DNA of 64,000 nucleotides from Klenkia sesuvii (lineage in GTDB: Bacteria > Actinomycetota > Actinomycetes > Mycobacteriales > Geodermatophilaceae), in contig NZ_JBAPLU010000008.1 of assembly GCF_037083825.1 (NCBI RefSeq), positions 1 through 64,000 on the forward strand, in the 5' to 3' direction. Each line of letters begins with the position of its first letter. Positions within the stretch are counted from its first letter, which is position 1. Positions 24,886-36,137 of this stretch are shown piece after piece. The notes under the pieces were generated by a model. That model saw only the letters and a list, made by a program, of their open reading frames with translations. It ran no database searches and was not told the origin of the DNA. The position numbers and the translations under genes were made by a program.

Positions 24886-25527
24886 TCAGTCGGTCAGGGA
24901 CGGCACGACCTCGCGCAGCCGGTCCACCTCGACCGCGCCGACCCGGAGCACCCGCGGGTGGTCACCGGTGCAGTCCACGATGGTGCTCGGCGCGCCGACC
25001 TCGCGGGGGCCGTCGTCCAGGATCACCGCGGCGTGCTCGCCGAGCTGGTACTCGGCCTGCTGGGCGGAGGTGGCGGCGGGGCGGCCCGACCGGTTGGCGC
25101 TGGAGACCGCCAGCGGCCCGGTGCGGCGCAGCAGCTCGCGGGCGACCTCGTCGTCGGGCAGCCGCACGGCGACGGTGCCCTCGGACTCCCCCAGGTCCCA
25201 CGACAGGGTGGGGGTGTGCTCGAGCACCAGGGTGAGCCCGCCCGGCCAGAACTCCTTGGCCAGGGCGTGCGCGTCCGGCGGGACGACGGTCACCAGCCCG
25301 GCCAGGGTGGACGCCTCGGCGACGAGCACCGGCACCGGCATGTTCCGCCCCCGGTTCTTGGCCGCGAGCAGCCTGGCCACCGCCTCGGGGGTGAAGGCGT
25401 CGGCGGCCACCCCGTACACGGTGTCGGTGGGCAGCAGCACCAGCTCGCCCCGGCTGAGCGCAGTCGCGGCCGCGGCGATGCCCGCGGTGCGCTGCTCGTC
25501 GTCGGTGCAGTCGTAGACGTCGGCCAC
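24886..25527 (-). CDS. tsaC: L-threonylcarbamoyladenylate synthase (Sua5/YciO/YrdC family)
   Basis: It makes threonylcarbamoyl-AMP for t6A modification of tRNAs that read ANN codons. The 213-residue protein has 'GELVLLPTDTVYGVAADAF' (substrate-binding KxR region), 'AKNRGRNMPVPVLV', 'FWPGGLTLVLEHT' and 'VAVRLPDDEVARELLRRTGPLAVSSANRSGRPA'. The start is a GTG at 25527. Being short, it lacks the Sua5 C-terminal domain and belongs to the TsaC/YrdC length class. It is divergent from the lipoprotein gene by 34 bases, so they share a compact promoter region. Confidence 0.93.
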   Translation of the reverse strand: MADVYDCTDDEQRTAGIAAAATALSRGELVLLPTDTVYGVAADAFTPEAVARLLAAKNRGRNMPVPVLVAEASTLAGLVTVVPPDAHALAKEFWPGGLTLVLEHTPTLSWDLGESEGTVAVRLPDDEVARELLRRTGPLAVSSANRSGRPAATSAQQAEYQLGEHAAVILDDGPREVGAPSTIVDCTGDHPRVLRVGAVEVDRLREVVPSLTD

Positions 25528-25561
25528 GGCTGGACAGTCTCCCCCACCTAGGCTGCGGGCC

Positions 25562-26350
25562 GTGCGCGGGTGTCTGCTGGTCGTCGTCCTGCTGCTCGCC
25601 GCGTGCGGCGCCACCGCACCCGCCGACGCCACCGCACCCGCCGACGCCACCGCGCCGCCGTGGGGGCTGCGCGTGGACTACCAGCTCGGCGGCGCCTACC
25701 CGCCGGCGGACGGCGTCACCGGCGTGGTCCGTGACCGCACGGCCTCCCCCGCCGACGGGTTGTGGTCGGCCTGCTACGTCAACGCCTTCCAGACCCAGCC
25801 GGGTGCCGACGAGGTACCCGAGGACCTGCTGCTGCACGACGCCGCGGGAGAGCGGGTCGAGGACCCCGACTGGCCGGGCGAGTTCCTGCTCGACGTCTCC
25901 ACCGCCGCCCAGCGCGACCGGGTGGCCGACCTGGTCCGCAGCTGGGTCGACGGGTGCGCCGCAGCCGGCTTCGACGCCGTCGAGCCGGACAACCTGGACA
26001 GCTGGACCCGCTCGCAGGGCCTGCTCAGCCAGGGCGACGCCGAGGCCACCGCCCAGCTGCTGGTCGAGCGCGCGCACGCCGCCGGGCTGCTGATCGCGCA
26101 GAAGAACACCGCCGAGCTCGACGGGGTCGCCCTCGGCTTCGACTACGCCGTGACCGAGCAGTGCCAGCTGTACGACGAGTGCGACGTGTACACCGGCGCC
26201 TACGGCGACCGGGTCATCGAGGTCGAGTACACCGACGACGCCTTCGCCGCGGCGTGCGCGGCCCGCGGCGACTCCGTCGCCGTGCAGCGCCGGGACCTCG
26301 ACGTGTCGGTGCCCGGCACCGAGGGCTACGCGTCGCGGTTCTGCCGCTGA
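25562..26350 (+). CDS. Secreted lipoprotein, endo-alpha-1,4-polygalactosaminidase (GH114) like
   Basis: This 262-residue protein has a lipoprotein signal ending in the lipobox 'LLAAC' at residues 12-16. A short Ala/Thr/Pro/Asp linker follows, with the 'ATAPAD' unit repeated. The remainder resembles the GH114 TIM-barrel: 'PPWGLRVDYQLGGAYPP', 'SACYVNAFQTQP', 'AAGFDAVEPDNLDSW', 'LLIAQKNTAEL' and 'DYAVTEQCQLYDECDVY'. The Asp/Glu pairs in these places are the usual active-site region. It is on the plus strand between two minus-strand conserved genes, so it interrupts the otherwise continuous prmC-sua5 pair. The last 25 bases overlap the prmC 3' end. Confidence 0.8.
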   Translation: MRGCLLVVVLLLAACGATAPADATAPADATAPPWGLRVDYQLGGAYPPADGVTGVVRDRTASPADGLWSACYVNAFQTQPGADEVPEDLLLHDAAGERVEDPDWPGEFLLDVSTAAQRDRVADLVRSWVDGCAAAGFDAVEPDNLDSWTRSQGLLSQGDAEATAQLLVERAHAAGLLIAQKNTAELDGVALGFDYAVTEQCQLYDECDVYTGAYGDRVIEVEYTDDAFAAACAARGDSVAVQRRDLDVSVPGTEGYASRFCR

Positions 26351-27186
26351 GCCGTGGTGTAGCGGGGCCGGCCGGCCAGGTCGGGGTGGTCGACCACGTC
26401 GGTGAACGCGCCGTGCGAGCGGACCAGGGCGGGCAGCGAGGTGCCCTGGACGTCGGCGTGCTCGACCGCCAGCCACCCACCGGGTCGCAGCAGCCGGGCC
26501 GCGGTGCGCAGCAGCCCGCGGACGACGTCCAGGCCGTCCGGACCGCCCCACAGCGCCAGCGGCGGGTCGTGGTCGGCGACCTCGCGGGGCAGCCCCGCGA
26601 GGTCGGGGACGTAGGGCGGGTTGGACACCACCACGTCGACCGTGCCGTCGAGCTCGGTCAGCAGGGCGGGGTCGGTCATGTCGCCGTCGAGCACGGTGAC
26701 GGGGGTGTCCCCCGCAGCGGCCCGCTCGCGCGCGTTGGCCCGCGTCCAGGCGATGGCGTCGGGGTCGCGCTCGACGGCCGTGACCTGCGCATCCGGGTGC
26801 TCGTTCGCCACGGACAGCGCGATCGCCCCCGACCCGGTGCCGAGGTCCACCACCACGGGCGCGGCGGCCCCGGCGAGGCGGTCGAGCACCCAGCCGGCGG
26901 TCAGCTCGGTCTCGGGCCGCGGCACGAACACCCCGGGGCCCACCCGCAGTTCCAGGTGCCGGAAGGCGGCCGTGCCGGTGAGGTGCTGCAGCGGCACCCG
27001 GGCGGCGCGCTGGTCGAGCAGCTGCTCGAACCGGCCGGCATCGGGGACGTCGTCGACGGTGACGAGCCGGCTGCGGGGCACCCCGAGGGCGTGGGCCAGC
27101 AGCAGCTCGGCGTCGACCCGCGGGGACTCCACACCGGCCTCGGCCAGCCGGGCCGCGGCGGCTGCGAGCAGGGCGCGGGGGGTCAG
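26326..27186 (-). CDS. prmC: Peptide chain release factor N5-glutamine methyltransferase, likely CTG start
   Basis: PrmC methylates the GGQ glutamine of the release factors. The 286-residue protein has the AdoMet motif 'VVDLGTGSGAIALSVA', the catalytic 'NPPYVP', and a PrmC-type N-terminal helical domain. The first GTG (27132) would cut into that domain; the conserved opening 'LTPRALLAAAAARLAEAGVES' begins at CTG 27186. This CTG overlaps the prfA stop (CTGA), with GAGG 7 bases upstream. I therefore favour a CTG start with translational coupling. It ends inside the GH114 gene's tail (25-base convergent overlap). Confidence 0.9.
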   Translation of the reverse strand: MTPRALLAAAAARLAEAGVESPRVDAELLLAHALGVPRSRLVTVDDVPDAGRFEQLLDQRAARVPLQHLTGTAAFRHLELRVGPGVFVPRPETELTAGWVLDRLAGAAAPVVVDLGTGSGAIALSVANEHPDAQVTAVERDPDAIAWTRANARERAAAGDTPVTVLDGDMTDPALLTELDGTVDVVVSNPPYVPDLAGLPREVADHDPPLALWGGPDGLDVVRGLLRTAARLLRPGGWLAVEHADVQGTSLPALVRSHGAFTDVVDHPDLAGRPRYTTAQRQNRDA

Positions 27187-28253
27187 CTGCCGGCCTCGAG
27201 CAGCTCGGCGGTGTGCGCGGTGACCAGGGCGTCGATGACCGCGTCGAGGTCGCCGTCGAGCACCGCGTCGAGGTTGTGCGCCTTGAAGCCGACGCGGTGG
27301 TCGGAGATGCGGTTCTCCGGGTAGTTGTAGGTGCGCACCCGCTCGCTGCGGTCCACGGTGCGCACCTGGCTGCGCCGGGCGTCCGAGGCCGACGCGGCGG
27401 CCTCCTCGCGGGCGGCGGCCAGCAGCCGCGAGCGCAGCACGCGCAGCGCGGACTCGCGGTTCTGCAGCTGGCTCTTCTCGTTCTGCGAGCTCACCACGGT
27501 GCCGGTCGGCAGGTGGGTGATGCGGACGGCGGAGTCGGTGGTGTTCACGCTCTGCCCGCCCGGGCCCGAGGAGCGGAAGACGTCGATGCGCAGGTCGTTC
27601 GGGTCGACGACGACGTCGACCTCCTCGGCCTCGGGCAGCACCAGCACCCCGACGGCGGAGGTGTGGATGCGGCCCTGGCTCTCGGTGACCGGCACCCGCT
27701 GCACGCGGTGCACCCCGCCCTCGAACTTCAGCCGCGACCAGATGCCCTCGTCGCCGCGGGCCTTGACCGCGACCGCGACGTCCTTGTACCCGCCGAGCTC
27801 GGCGTCGACGGCGTCGAGCACCTGGGTGGCCCAGCCGCGGCGCTCGGCGTAGCGCAGGTACATGCGCAGCAGGTCACCGGCGAACAGTGCCGACTCGGCA
27901 CCGCCCTCCCCCGCCTTGATCTCGAGGATGACGTCCTTGTCGTCGTCGGGGTCCTTGGGCAGCAGCTGCTCGCGCAGCCGGTCCTCCAGCCGCCCGATCT
28001 CCTCCTGCAGGCCGGCGGCCTCAGCCGCGAACGCCGGGTCCTCGGCAGCCAGCTCCTGGGCGGCGCCGAGGTCGGCGCGGGCGGCCTCCAGGGCCCGCGA
28101 GGTCTCCACGAGCGGCGCCAGGGACGCGTAGCGCCGCGCCAGGCGCCGGGCGCGGGACTGGTCGGCGTGCACGCCGGGGTCGGCGAGCTCGAGCTCGAGC
28201 GAGGCGTGCTCGGCCAGCAGGTCGGCCAGCCCGCCGTCCGGGGTCCCGCTCAC
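27183..28253 (-). CDS. prfA: Peptide chain release factor 1
   Basis: RF1 releases peptides at UAA/UAG. The 356-residue protein has the specificity loop 'RVPVTESQGRIHTSA' (PxT tripeptide) and the peptidyl-hydrolase loop 'SSGPGGQSVNTTDSAVRI', whose Gln is the PrmC target. The GTG at 28253 follows GGAGGAG by 5 bases, an excellent ribosome site that rules out the longer upstream frame. It is coupled to prmC downstream. Confidence 0.97.
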   Translation of the reverse strand: MSGTPDGGLADLLAEHASLELELADPGVHADQSRARRLARRYASLAPLVETSRALEAARADLGAAQELAAEDPAFAAEAAGLQEEIGRLEDRLREQLLPKDPDDDKDVILEIKAGEGGAESALFAGDLLRMYLRYAERRGWATQVLDAVDAELGGYKDVAVAVKARGDEGIWSRLKFEGGVHRVQRVPVTESQGRIHTSAVGVLVLPEAEEVDVVVDPNDLRIDVFRSSGPGGQSVNTTDSAVRITHLPTGTVVSSQNEKSQLQNRESALRVLRSRLLAAAREEAAASASDARRSQVRTVDRSERVRTYNYPENRISDHRVGFKAHNLDAVLDGDLDAVIDALVTAHTAELLEAGS

Positions 28254-28288
28254 TGCTGCTCCTCCATCGACGTGTACCCCGACATGAC

Positions 28289-28332
28289 GACGGCGCCCAC
28301 GCCGCCCCGGGTGGGGCGGCGCGGGCGCCGTC
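28289..28332 (-). terminator. Strong hairpin between rpmE and prfA
   Basis: A nested stem of 10 bp (28289-28298 with 28323-28332) and 8 bp (28301-28308 with 28313-28320) is separated by a 2-base mismatch and has a 4-base loop. It lies just after the rpmE stop, so rpmE is probably its own transcript, or the structure partly shields prfA from read-through. Confidence 0.75.
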
Positions 28333-28339
28333 GGTGGTG

Positions 28340-28564
28340 CTACTTTGCGGCGCCGGCGGCGCGCTTGCCGAACCGCTTCTCGAACCGGGCCACGCGGCCA
28401 CCGGTGTCGAGCACGCGCTGCTTGCCCGTGTAGAACGGGTGGCAGGCCGAGCACATCTCGACGGTGAGGGTGCCACCGGGGATGGTGCTGCGGGTGGTGA
28501 AGGAGTTCCCACAGCCGCAGGTCACCGCGGTCTCGTGGTAGTCGGGGTGGATGTCGGCCTTCAT
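28340..28564 (-). CDS. rpmE: 50S ribosomal protein bL31, zinc-binding type
   Basis: This 74-residue ribosomal protein has the zinc-ribbon cysteines of the C+ paralogue ('VTCGCGNSFTT' and 'MCSACHPFYTG'). In actinomycetes the zinc-free paralogue is usually controlled by Zur; this zinc-containing copy is expected to be constitutive. A purine-rich GAGAGAGGG region precedes the ATG by a few bases. It lies between rho and prfA, as in mycobacteria. Confidence 0.97.
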   Translation of the reverse strand: MKADIHPDYHETAVTCGCGNSFTTRSTIPGGTLTVEMCSACHPFYTGKQRVLDTGGRVARFEKRFGKRAAGAAK

Positions 28565-28779
28565 GTCCTGGCCCTCTCTCTAGGTCTGGCGGGCCTGGAC
28601 CCGGTCGGGGTCGTCGGCCTGTGCATGGTGGTGAACGTCGTCGGCGGGCGGGCTTGTTCCACACCGACGCCGGGGCTCGGTCGACAAGTCTCCCACACGT
28701 CGTGACGTGCTGGACCGGCCCCCTCGCAGGGCCCCGGGTCAGGCGTCGGCCCGGCACGGGGGCGAGGGGGTCGGTGCTG

Positions 28780-31125
<2,346 letters not shown>

Positions 31126-31343
31126 GTACAGGTCCTTCCCTGCGGTGACCTGCACCTACTGGCGCAGGGTGTGACCGGTGGCCCTCTCGGGTTCACCGCG
31201 TGCGATCGCGGCGGGACCGAGGAAGGGGGTGGGTCGTGGGGAGCGGGACGAAGGACGGCACTCGCTCGTCGTCGACGTCCCGCGGTGAGGCTCGCCCGGG
31301 GGCGGCTGTGCGACCAGCCTAGACATCCGGTCGCTGCGCCGAC

Positions 31344-31365
31344 GACACCGGCTGCCCCCGGTGTC
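31344..31365 (-). terminator. Hairpin after thrB
   Basis: A perfect 8-bp inverted repeat (GACACCGG at 31344-31351 and CCGGTGTC at 31358-31365) with a 6-base loop sits 11 bases past the thrB stop. It separates the thr operon from rho. Confidence 0.6.
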
Positions 31366-31376
31366 CTCCCAGGCGG

Positions 31377-32297
31377 TCAGGACGATACAGCACCGTCTCC
31401 GTACCGGACGCGGGCACCGCGTGCCTCGACGTCCAGGTCGAGCACCTCCCAGCCGGCCGGGACGACGGTGTGCACCAGCGCCCGGTCCGCCGTGCGGGGC
31501 ACGAGCACCAGCACGGCGGGGCCGGCCCCGGACACCACGGCGGCGTGCCCGGCATCGCGCAGGTCGCCGACCAGCGCGGCGGTCGCCGGCATCGAGGGAC
31601 CGCGCTGGTCCTGGTGCAGCCGGTCCTCGGTGGCCTCCAGGAGCAGGCCGGGGGCGGCGGTGAGCGCGTGTACCAGCAGCGCGGCGCGCCCGGCGTTGAA
31701 GGCGGCGTCGCCGTGCGCGACGGTCGGGGGCAGCAGCGCGCGCGCCACGTGGGTGGACAGCGTCTCGCGGGGCACGCACAGCACCGGGGACACCGCCGGC
31801 GCCACGGCCAGCGACGTCGCGCGGGCCCCCTCGGCCCCCGACCACGACAGCGTCAGCCCGCCCAGCAGGCAGGCCGCGACGTTGTCCGGGTGGCCCTCGA
31901 TCGCGTCGGCCAGGGTCAGCACGCGCTCGTCGTCGATGCCGGTGACGGCGGGGCACAGCGCCCACGCGGCGAGGATGCCGGCCACCACGGCGGCGGCGGA
32001 GGAACCCAGGCCGCGCCCCTGCGGGATGCCGTTGCGGGCGCGCAGCGCGAGGCCCGAGGGCACCCACCCCAGGTCGAGGCAGGCGGCCCGGAAGGCACGC
32101 ACCACCAGGTGCGACTCGTCGCGGGGCAGCTCGTCGGCGCCGATGCCCGCCAGCTCGACGTGCAGCCCGTCGGCGACGGCCACCTCCAGCTCGTCGTAGC
32201 AGGTCAGGGCCAGCCCGGCGCTGTCGAACGCGGGGCCGAGGTTGGCGCTGGTCGCGGGCACCCGGATGCGCACCGAGGCCGCGGAGGGCACGGTCAC
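31377..32297 (-). CDS. thrB: Homoserine kinase
   Basis: It phosphorylates homoserine for threonine synthesis. The 306-residue GHMP-family protein has the ATP loop 'GIPQGRGLGSSAAAVVAGI', the N-terminal substrate motif 'VRIRVPATSANLGPAFDS', and the C-terminal 'AAVVSGAGPAVLVLV'. The GTG at 32297 overlaps the thrC stop (GTGA), so it is translated after thrC; a second in-frame GTG is at 32291. It is the last gene of the argS-lysA-hom-thrC-thrB operon. Confidence 0.95.
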   Translation of the reverse strand: MTVPSAASVRIRVPATSANLGPAFDSAGLALTCYDELEVAVADGLHVELAGIGADELPRDESHLVVRAFRAACLDLGWVPSGLALRARNGIPQGRGLGSSAAAVVAGILAAWALCPAVTGIDDERVLTLADAIEGHPDNVAACLLGGLTLSWSGAEGARATSLAVAPAVSPVLCVPRETLSTHVARALLPPTVAHGDAAFNAGRAALLVHALTAAPGLLLEATEDRLHQDQRGPSMPATAALVGDLRDAGHAAVVSGAGPAVLVLVPRTADRALVHTVVPAGWEVLDLDVEARGARVRYGDGAVSS

Positions 32298-33358
32298 AGC
32301 CCGAGCTGGGCGGCCGCGGCGGCCGCGTCGACGGGGACGGTCACCGGGGCCGGGGCGCCGGAGATGGCCCACTCGGGGTCCTTGAGCCCGTTGCCGGTCA
32401 CGGTGCAGACCACCCGCTGCCCGGGTTCGAGCTCACCGGCCGCCGCCACCTGCAGCAGACCGGCGACCGACGCGGCCGACGCCGGCTCGACGAACACGGC
32501 CTCGGAGCGGGCCAGCAGCCGGTAGGCGGCCAGGATGGCGCGGTCGGTGACGGCGTCGATGCGGCCACCGGACTCGTCGCGGGCGGCCAGCGCCTTGGTC
32601 CAGGACGCCGGGTTGCCGATGCGGATGGCGGTGGCGATGGTGCTGGGGTTCTCCACCACCGAGCCGCTGACGATCGGGGCCGCGCCGGCGGCCTGGAACC
32701 CGAACATGCGCGGGCGCCTCGTGGCCGGGCCGCTCTCGTGGTACTCGCGGTAGCCCTGCCAGTAGGCGGTGATGTTGCCGGCGTTGCCGACCGGCAGGCA
32801 GTGCACGTCGGGGGCGTCGCCCAGGACGTCGACGATCTCGAACGAGGCCGTCTTCTGGCCCTCGATGCGGTACTGGTTGACGCTGTTGACCAGGCTGACC
32901 GGGTAGTCGATGGCCAGCTTGGAGGCCAGCGCCAGGCAGTCGTCGAAGTTGCCCTGCACCTGCAGCAGCTGCGCACCGTGCACCAGCGCCTGCGCGAGCT
33001 TCCCCGTGGCGATCTTGCCCTGCGGGACGAGCACCGCGCAGACCAGCCCGGCCCGGGCGGCGTAGGCCGCGGCGCTGGCCGAGGTGTTGCCGGTGGAGGC
33101 GCAGATGACCGCCTGCGCGCCCTCCTCGACGGCCTTGGTGATGGCCATCGTCATGCCGCGGTCCTTGAACGACCCGGTCGGGTTGGCGCCCTCGACCTTC
33201 AGGTACACGTCGCACCCGGTGCGGCGGGAGAGCTCCGGGGCGGGCACCAGCGGGGTGGCGCCCTCCTGCAGGGTCACCACCGGGGTGCTCGTGCTCACCG
33301 GCAGGCGGTTGCGGTAGGCCTCGATGAGCCCCGGCCAGAACGGCGAAGCGGCGGTCAT
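32294..33358 (-). CDS. thrC: Threonine synthase
   Basis: This PLP enzyme makes threonine from O-phosphohomoserine, 354 residues. The PLP lysine lies in 'GANPTGSFKDRGMTMA', the phosphate site in 'CASTGNTSASAAAYAARAG', and the Gly-rich loop in 'CLPVGNAGNITAYW'. It belongs to the short (bacterial/mycobacterial) class. Its ATG at 33358 overlaps the hom stop and its stop overlaps thrB. Confidence 0.96.
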   Translation of the reverse strand: MTAASPFWPGLIEAYRNRLPVSTSTPVVTLQEGATPLVPAPELSRRTGCDVYLKVEGANPTGSFKDRGMTMAITKAVEEGAQAVICASTGNTSASAAAYAARAGLVCAVLVPQGKIATGKLAQALVHGAQLLQVQGNFDDCLALASKLAIDYPVSLVNSVNQYRIEGQKTASFEIVDVLGDAPDVHCLPVGNAGNITAYWQGYREYHESGPATRRPRMFGFQAAGAAPIVSGSVVENPSTIATAIRIGNPASWTKALAARDESGGRIDAVTDRAILAAYRLLARSEAVFVEPASAASVAGLLQVAAAGELEPGQRVVCTVTGNGLKDPEWAISGAPAPVTVPVDAAAAAAQLGL

Positions 33359-34659
33359 GCCAGTCCCTCCACACGCAGCACGCTCGTCACGGCCCGGACG
33401 GCCGGCATCCCACGCAGCCGGGAGATCGTGGCAGACAGCGCCGAGTCCGGTGCCCGGTGGGTGACGATCACGAGCGTCGCGGCCTCCCCGGCCCCGTCCT
33501 GCCGGACGGTGGAGATGCTCACCCCCTGCGCGGCGAACTCCTGCGCGACGGTGGCCAGCACCCCCGGCTTGTCGGCGACGTCGAGGCTCACGTGGTACCG
33601 GGTCGGGGTGTCGGCCATCGGGGCCACGGGGAGCCCGGCGTAGCCCGTCGTCCCCGGTCCGGCGACGCCGGCGACGCGGTTGCGGGCCACCGCCACCAGG
33701 TCGCCCAGCACGGCCGAGGCCGTGGGCTCGCCGCCCGCGCCCTGCCCGTAGAACATCAGCTGCCCGGCGGCCTCGGCCTCGACGAAGACGGCGTTGAACG
33801 CACCGCCCACCGAGGCCAGCGGGTGGCTGGTCGGGATCATCGCCGGGTGCACCCGCACGGCGACGGCGTCGCCGTCCGCACCGGTGACCTTCTCGCAGAT
33901 GGCCAGCAGCTTGACCGTGCACCCGATCTCGGCCGCCCGGGACACGTCGGTGGCGCTGACCGCCGCGATGCCCTCGCGGTGCACGTCGGAGGCCGAGACC
34001 GGCGAGTGGAAGGCCAGCGAGGCCAGGATGGCGGCCTTGGCGGCGGCGTCGAAGCCGTCGACGTCGGCGGTGGGGTCGGCCTCGGCGTAGCCCAGCTCGG
34101 TGGCCTCGGCCAGCGCCTCGGCGAAACCGGCCCCGGTCTCGGCCATGCGCGAGAGGATGTAGTTCGTCGTCCCGTTGACGATGCCGACCACCCGGGTGAG
34201 CTGGTCCCCGGCCAGCGACTCGCGCAGCGGGCGCAGCAGCGGGATGGCCCCGGCGACGGCGGCCTCGTAGTAGAGGTCGACGCCGGCCCGGGCCGCTGCG
34301 GCGTGCAGGGCGACGCCGTCGTCGGCGAGCAGGGCCTTGTTGGCGCTGACCACGCTCTTGCCGGCGGCGAAGGCGGCCAGCATCAGCTCCCGGGCCGGCT
34401 CGATGCCGCCGATGACCTCGACGACGAGGTCCACGTCGGGGCGGGTGACCAGCGCGTGCGCATCGGTGGTGAGCAACCCGGCCGCCACCTCGGGGTGCCG
34501 GTCGGGCCGCCGGACGGCGACCCCGGCCACCTCGACCGGGCGGCCCACCCGGGCGGTGATGTCGGCGGCCTGGTCGGCCAGCAGCCGCAGCACCGCCGCC
34601 CCGACGGTGCCGCAGCCCAGCAGCGCGACCCGCAGCGGCGCCTGCGCGGGCGCGCTCAC
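33355..34659 (-). CDS. hom: Homoserine dehydrogenase with ACT domain
   Basis: It reduces aspartate semialdehyde to homoserine. The 434-residue protein has the NAD(P) Rossmann motif 'LLGCGTVGAAVLRLL', 'VSANKALLAD', the catalytic 'GIVNGTTNYILSRM' and 'ELGYAEADPTADVDGFDAAAK' (family catalytic Lys). A C-terminal ACT domain starts near residue 350 ('YHVSLDVADKPGVLATVAQEF') and probably mediates threonine feedback. The GTG at 34659 overlaps the lysA stop. Confidence 0.96.
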   Translation of the reverse strand: MSAPAQAPLRVALLGCGTVGAAVLRLLADQAADITARVGRPVEVAGVAVRRPDRHPEVAAGLLTTDAHALVTRPDVDLVVEVIGGIEPARELMLAAFAAGKSVVSANKALLADDGVALHAAAARAGVDLYYEAAVAGAIPLLRPLRESLAGDQLTRVVGIVNGTTNYILSRMAETGAGFAEALAEATELGYAEADPTADVDGFDAAAKAAILASLAFHSPVSASDVHREGIAAVSATDVSRAAEIGCTVKLLAICEKVTGADGDAVAVRVHPAMIPTSHPLASVGGAFNAVFVEAEAAGQLMFYGQGAGGEPTASAVLGDLVAVARNRVAGVAGPGTTGYAGLPVAPMADTPTRYHVSLDVADKPGVLATVAQEFAAQGVSISTVRQDGAGEAATLVIVTHRAPDSALSATISRLRGMPAVRAVTSVLRVEGLA

Positions 34660-36137
34660 GACCGCACCCCCACCGAGGGCTGCGACGGCGGGACGGCGGG
34701 CGCGGGGACGTCGGCGAGGACGGCGTCGAGGGCGAACACGTCGGACAGTGTCTGACGCCGCACGATCGTGGTGGACACCCCGTCCCGGACGGCGACCACC
34801 GGCGGCTTCAGCAGGTAGTTGTAGTTCGAGGCCATCGACCAGCAGTAGGCCCCCGTGGCGGCCACCGCGAGCAGGTCGCCCGGGACGACGTCGGAGGGCA
34901 GCCACAGGTCGCGGACCAGGACGTCGCCGCTCTCGCAGTGCTTGCCCACGACGCGGCACAGCGCCGGCGGGGCATCGGACACACGGTTGGCCAGCACGCA
35001 GGTGTAGGCCGCGTCGTAGAGGGCGGTGCGGATGTTGTCGCTCATCCCGCCGTCGACCGAGACGTAGTTGCGCACGGACGGCGTGCCGGGGGCGCCGGAG
35101 GAGCCGAGGCGCACCGGCTTGATGGTGCCGATCTCGTAGAGGGTCACCGTGCCGGGACCGGCGACGGCCCGGCCGGGCTCGACGGCCAGCTGCGGCACCG
35201 GGAGGTCGAGGGCGGCGCACTCGGCGGCGACCACCCGGCGCATGCGCTCGGCGACGTCGGCCGGGGCGATCGGGTCGTCGTCGGCGAGGTAGGCGATGCC
35301 GAACCCGCCGCCCAGGTTGAGCTGGCCGAGGACCACGCCGGTGGCCTGGTGCACCTGCGCCATGAGCCCGACGACGCGGTGCGCGGCGGCCTCGAAGCCC
35401 TGGGTGTCGAAGATCTGCGAGCCGATGTGGCTGTGCAGGCCGGCCAGCTCCAGCGCCGGCTCGCGGATCACCCGGACGGCGGCGGTCAGCGCGTCGCCGG
35501 TGGCCAGGGAGAACCCGAACTTCTGGTCCTCGTGGGCGGTGGCGATGAACTCGTGGGTGTGCGCCTCGATGCCCACCGTGGTGCGCACCAGGACCGACAC
35601 GGGGGCACCGCCGCCGGCGACCCGCGCGGCGGCCAGCGGGAGCAGCCGCTCGACCTCGTCGAAGGAGTCCAGCACCACGTGGCCGACCCCGGCGTCGACG
35701 GCCAGCGCCAGCTCCACGACGGACTTGTTGTTGCCGTGCAGCGCGATGCGCTCGGCGGGGAACCCGGCGGCCAGCGCCACCGAGAGCTCGTTGCCGCTGC
35801 AGACGTCGAGGTGCAGGCCGTCCTCGGCCACCCAGCGGGCCACCTGCCCGCAGAGGAACGCCTTGGACGCGTAGTGCACGTCGGCGCCGGTGAAGCCGTC
35901 GCGGAAGTCGGCGGCCCGTCCCCGGAAGTCGGCCTCGTCGAGCACGAACAACGGGGTGCCGTGCTCGCGCACCAGGTCGGTGACCGCCCGCCCGGCCAGG
36001 TGCAGCTCGCCGTCGACCCGGGTGGCCCCGCGCGGCCAGACCCGCTCGTCGAGGTCGCCGAGGGAGGCCGGCGGGGCGCCGGCGGCGCTGGGCGGGGTGA
36101 TGTTCCCGTGCAGGGGCCCCGCGGGGTGCGCTCTCAC
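34656..36137 (-). CDS. lysA: Diaminopimelate decarboxylase
   Basis: This PLP enzyme makes lysine from meso-DAP, 493 residues. The PLP lysine is in 'VHYASKAFLCGQVARWV'; other motifs are 'LHSHIGSQI', 'LGGGFGIAY', 'AVEPGRAV', and the active-site cysteine loop 'GKHCESGDVLVRD'. The GTG at 36137 overlaps the argS stop (GTGA). The N-terminal 45 residues ahead of the usual core are Pro/Gly-rich. In actinomycetes argS-lysA is a coupled, sometimes lysine-responsive pair; I see no riboswitch. Confidence 0.96.
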   Translation of the reverse strand: MRAHPAGPLHGNITPPSAAGAPPASLGDLDERVWPRGATRVDGELHLAGRAVTDLVREHGTPLFVLDEADFRGRAADFRDGFTGADVHYASKAFLCGQVARWVAEDGLHLDVCSGNELSVALAAGFPAERIALHGNNKSVVELALAVDAGVGHVVLDSFDEVERLLPLAAARVAGGGAPVSVLVRTTVGIEAHTHEFIATAHEDQKFGFSLATGDALTAAVRVIREPALELAGLHSHIGSQIFDTQGFEAAAHRVVGLMAQVHQATGVVLGQLNLGGGFGIAYLADDDPIAPADVAERMRRVVAAECAALDLPVPQLAVEPGRAVAGPGTVTLYEIGTIKPVRLGSSGAPGTPSVRNYVSVDGGMSDNIRTALYDAAYTCVLANRVSDAPPALCRVVGKHCESGDVLVRDLWLPSDVVPGDLLAVAATGAYCWSMASNYNYLLKPPVVAVRDGVSTTIVRRQTLSDVFALDAVLADVPAPAVPPSQPSVGVRS

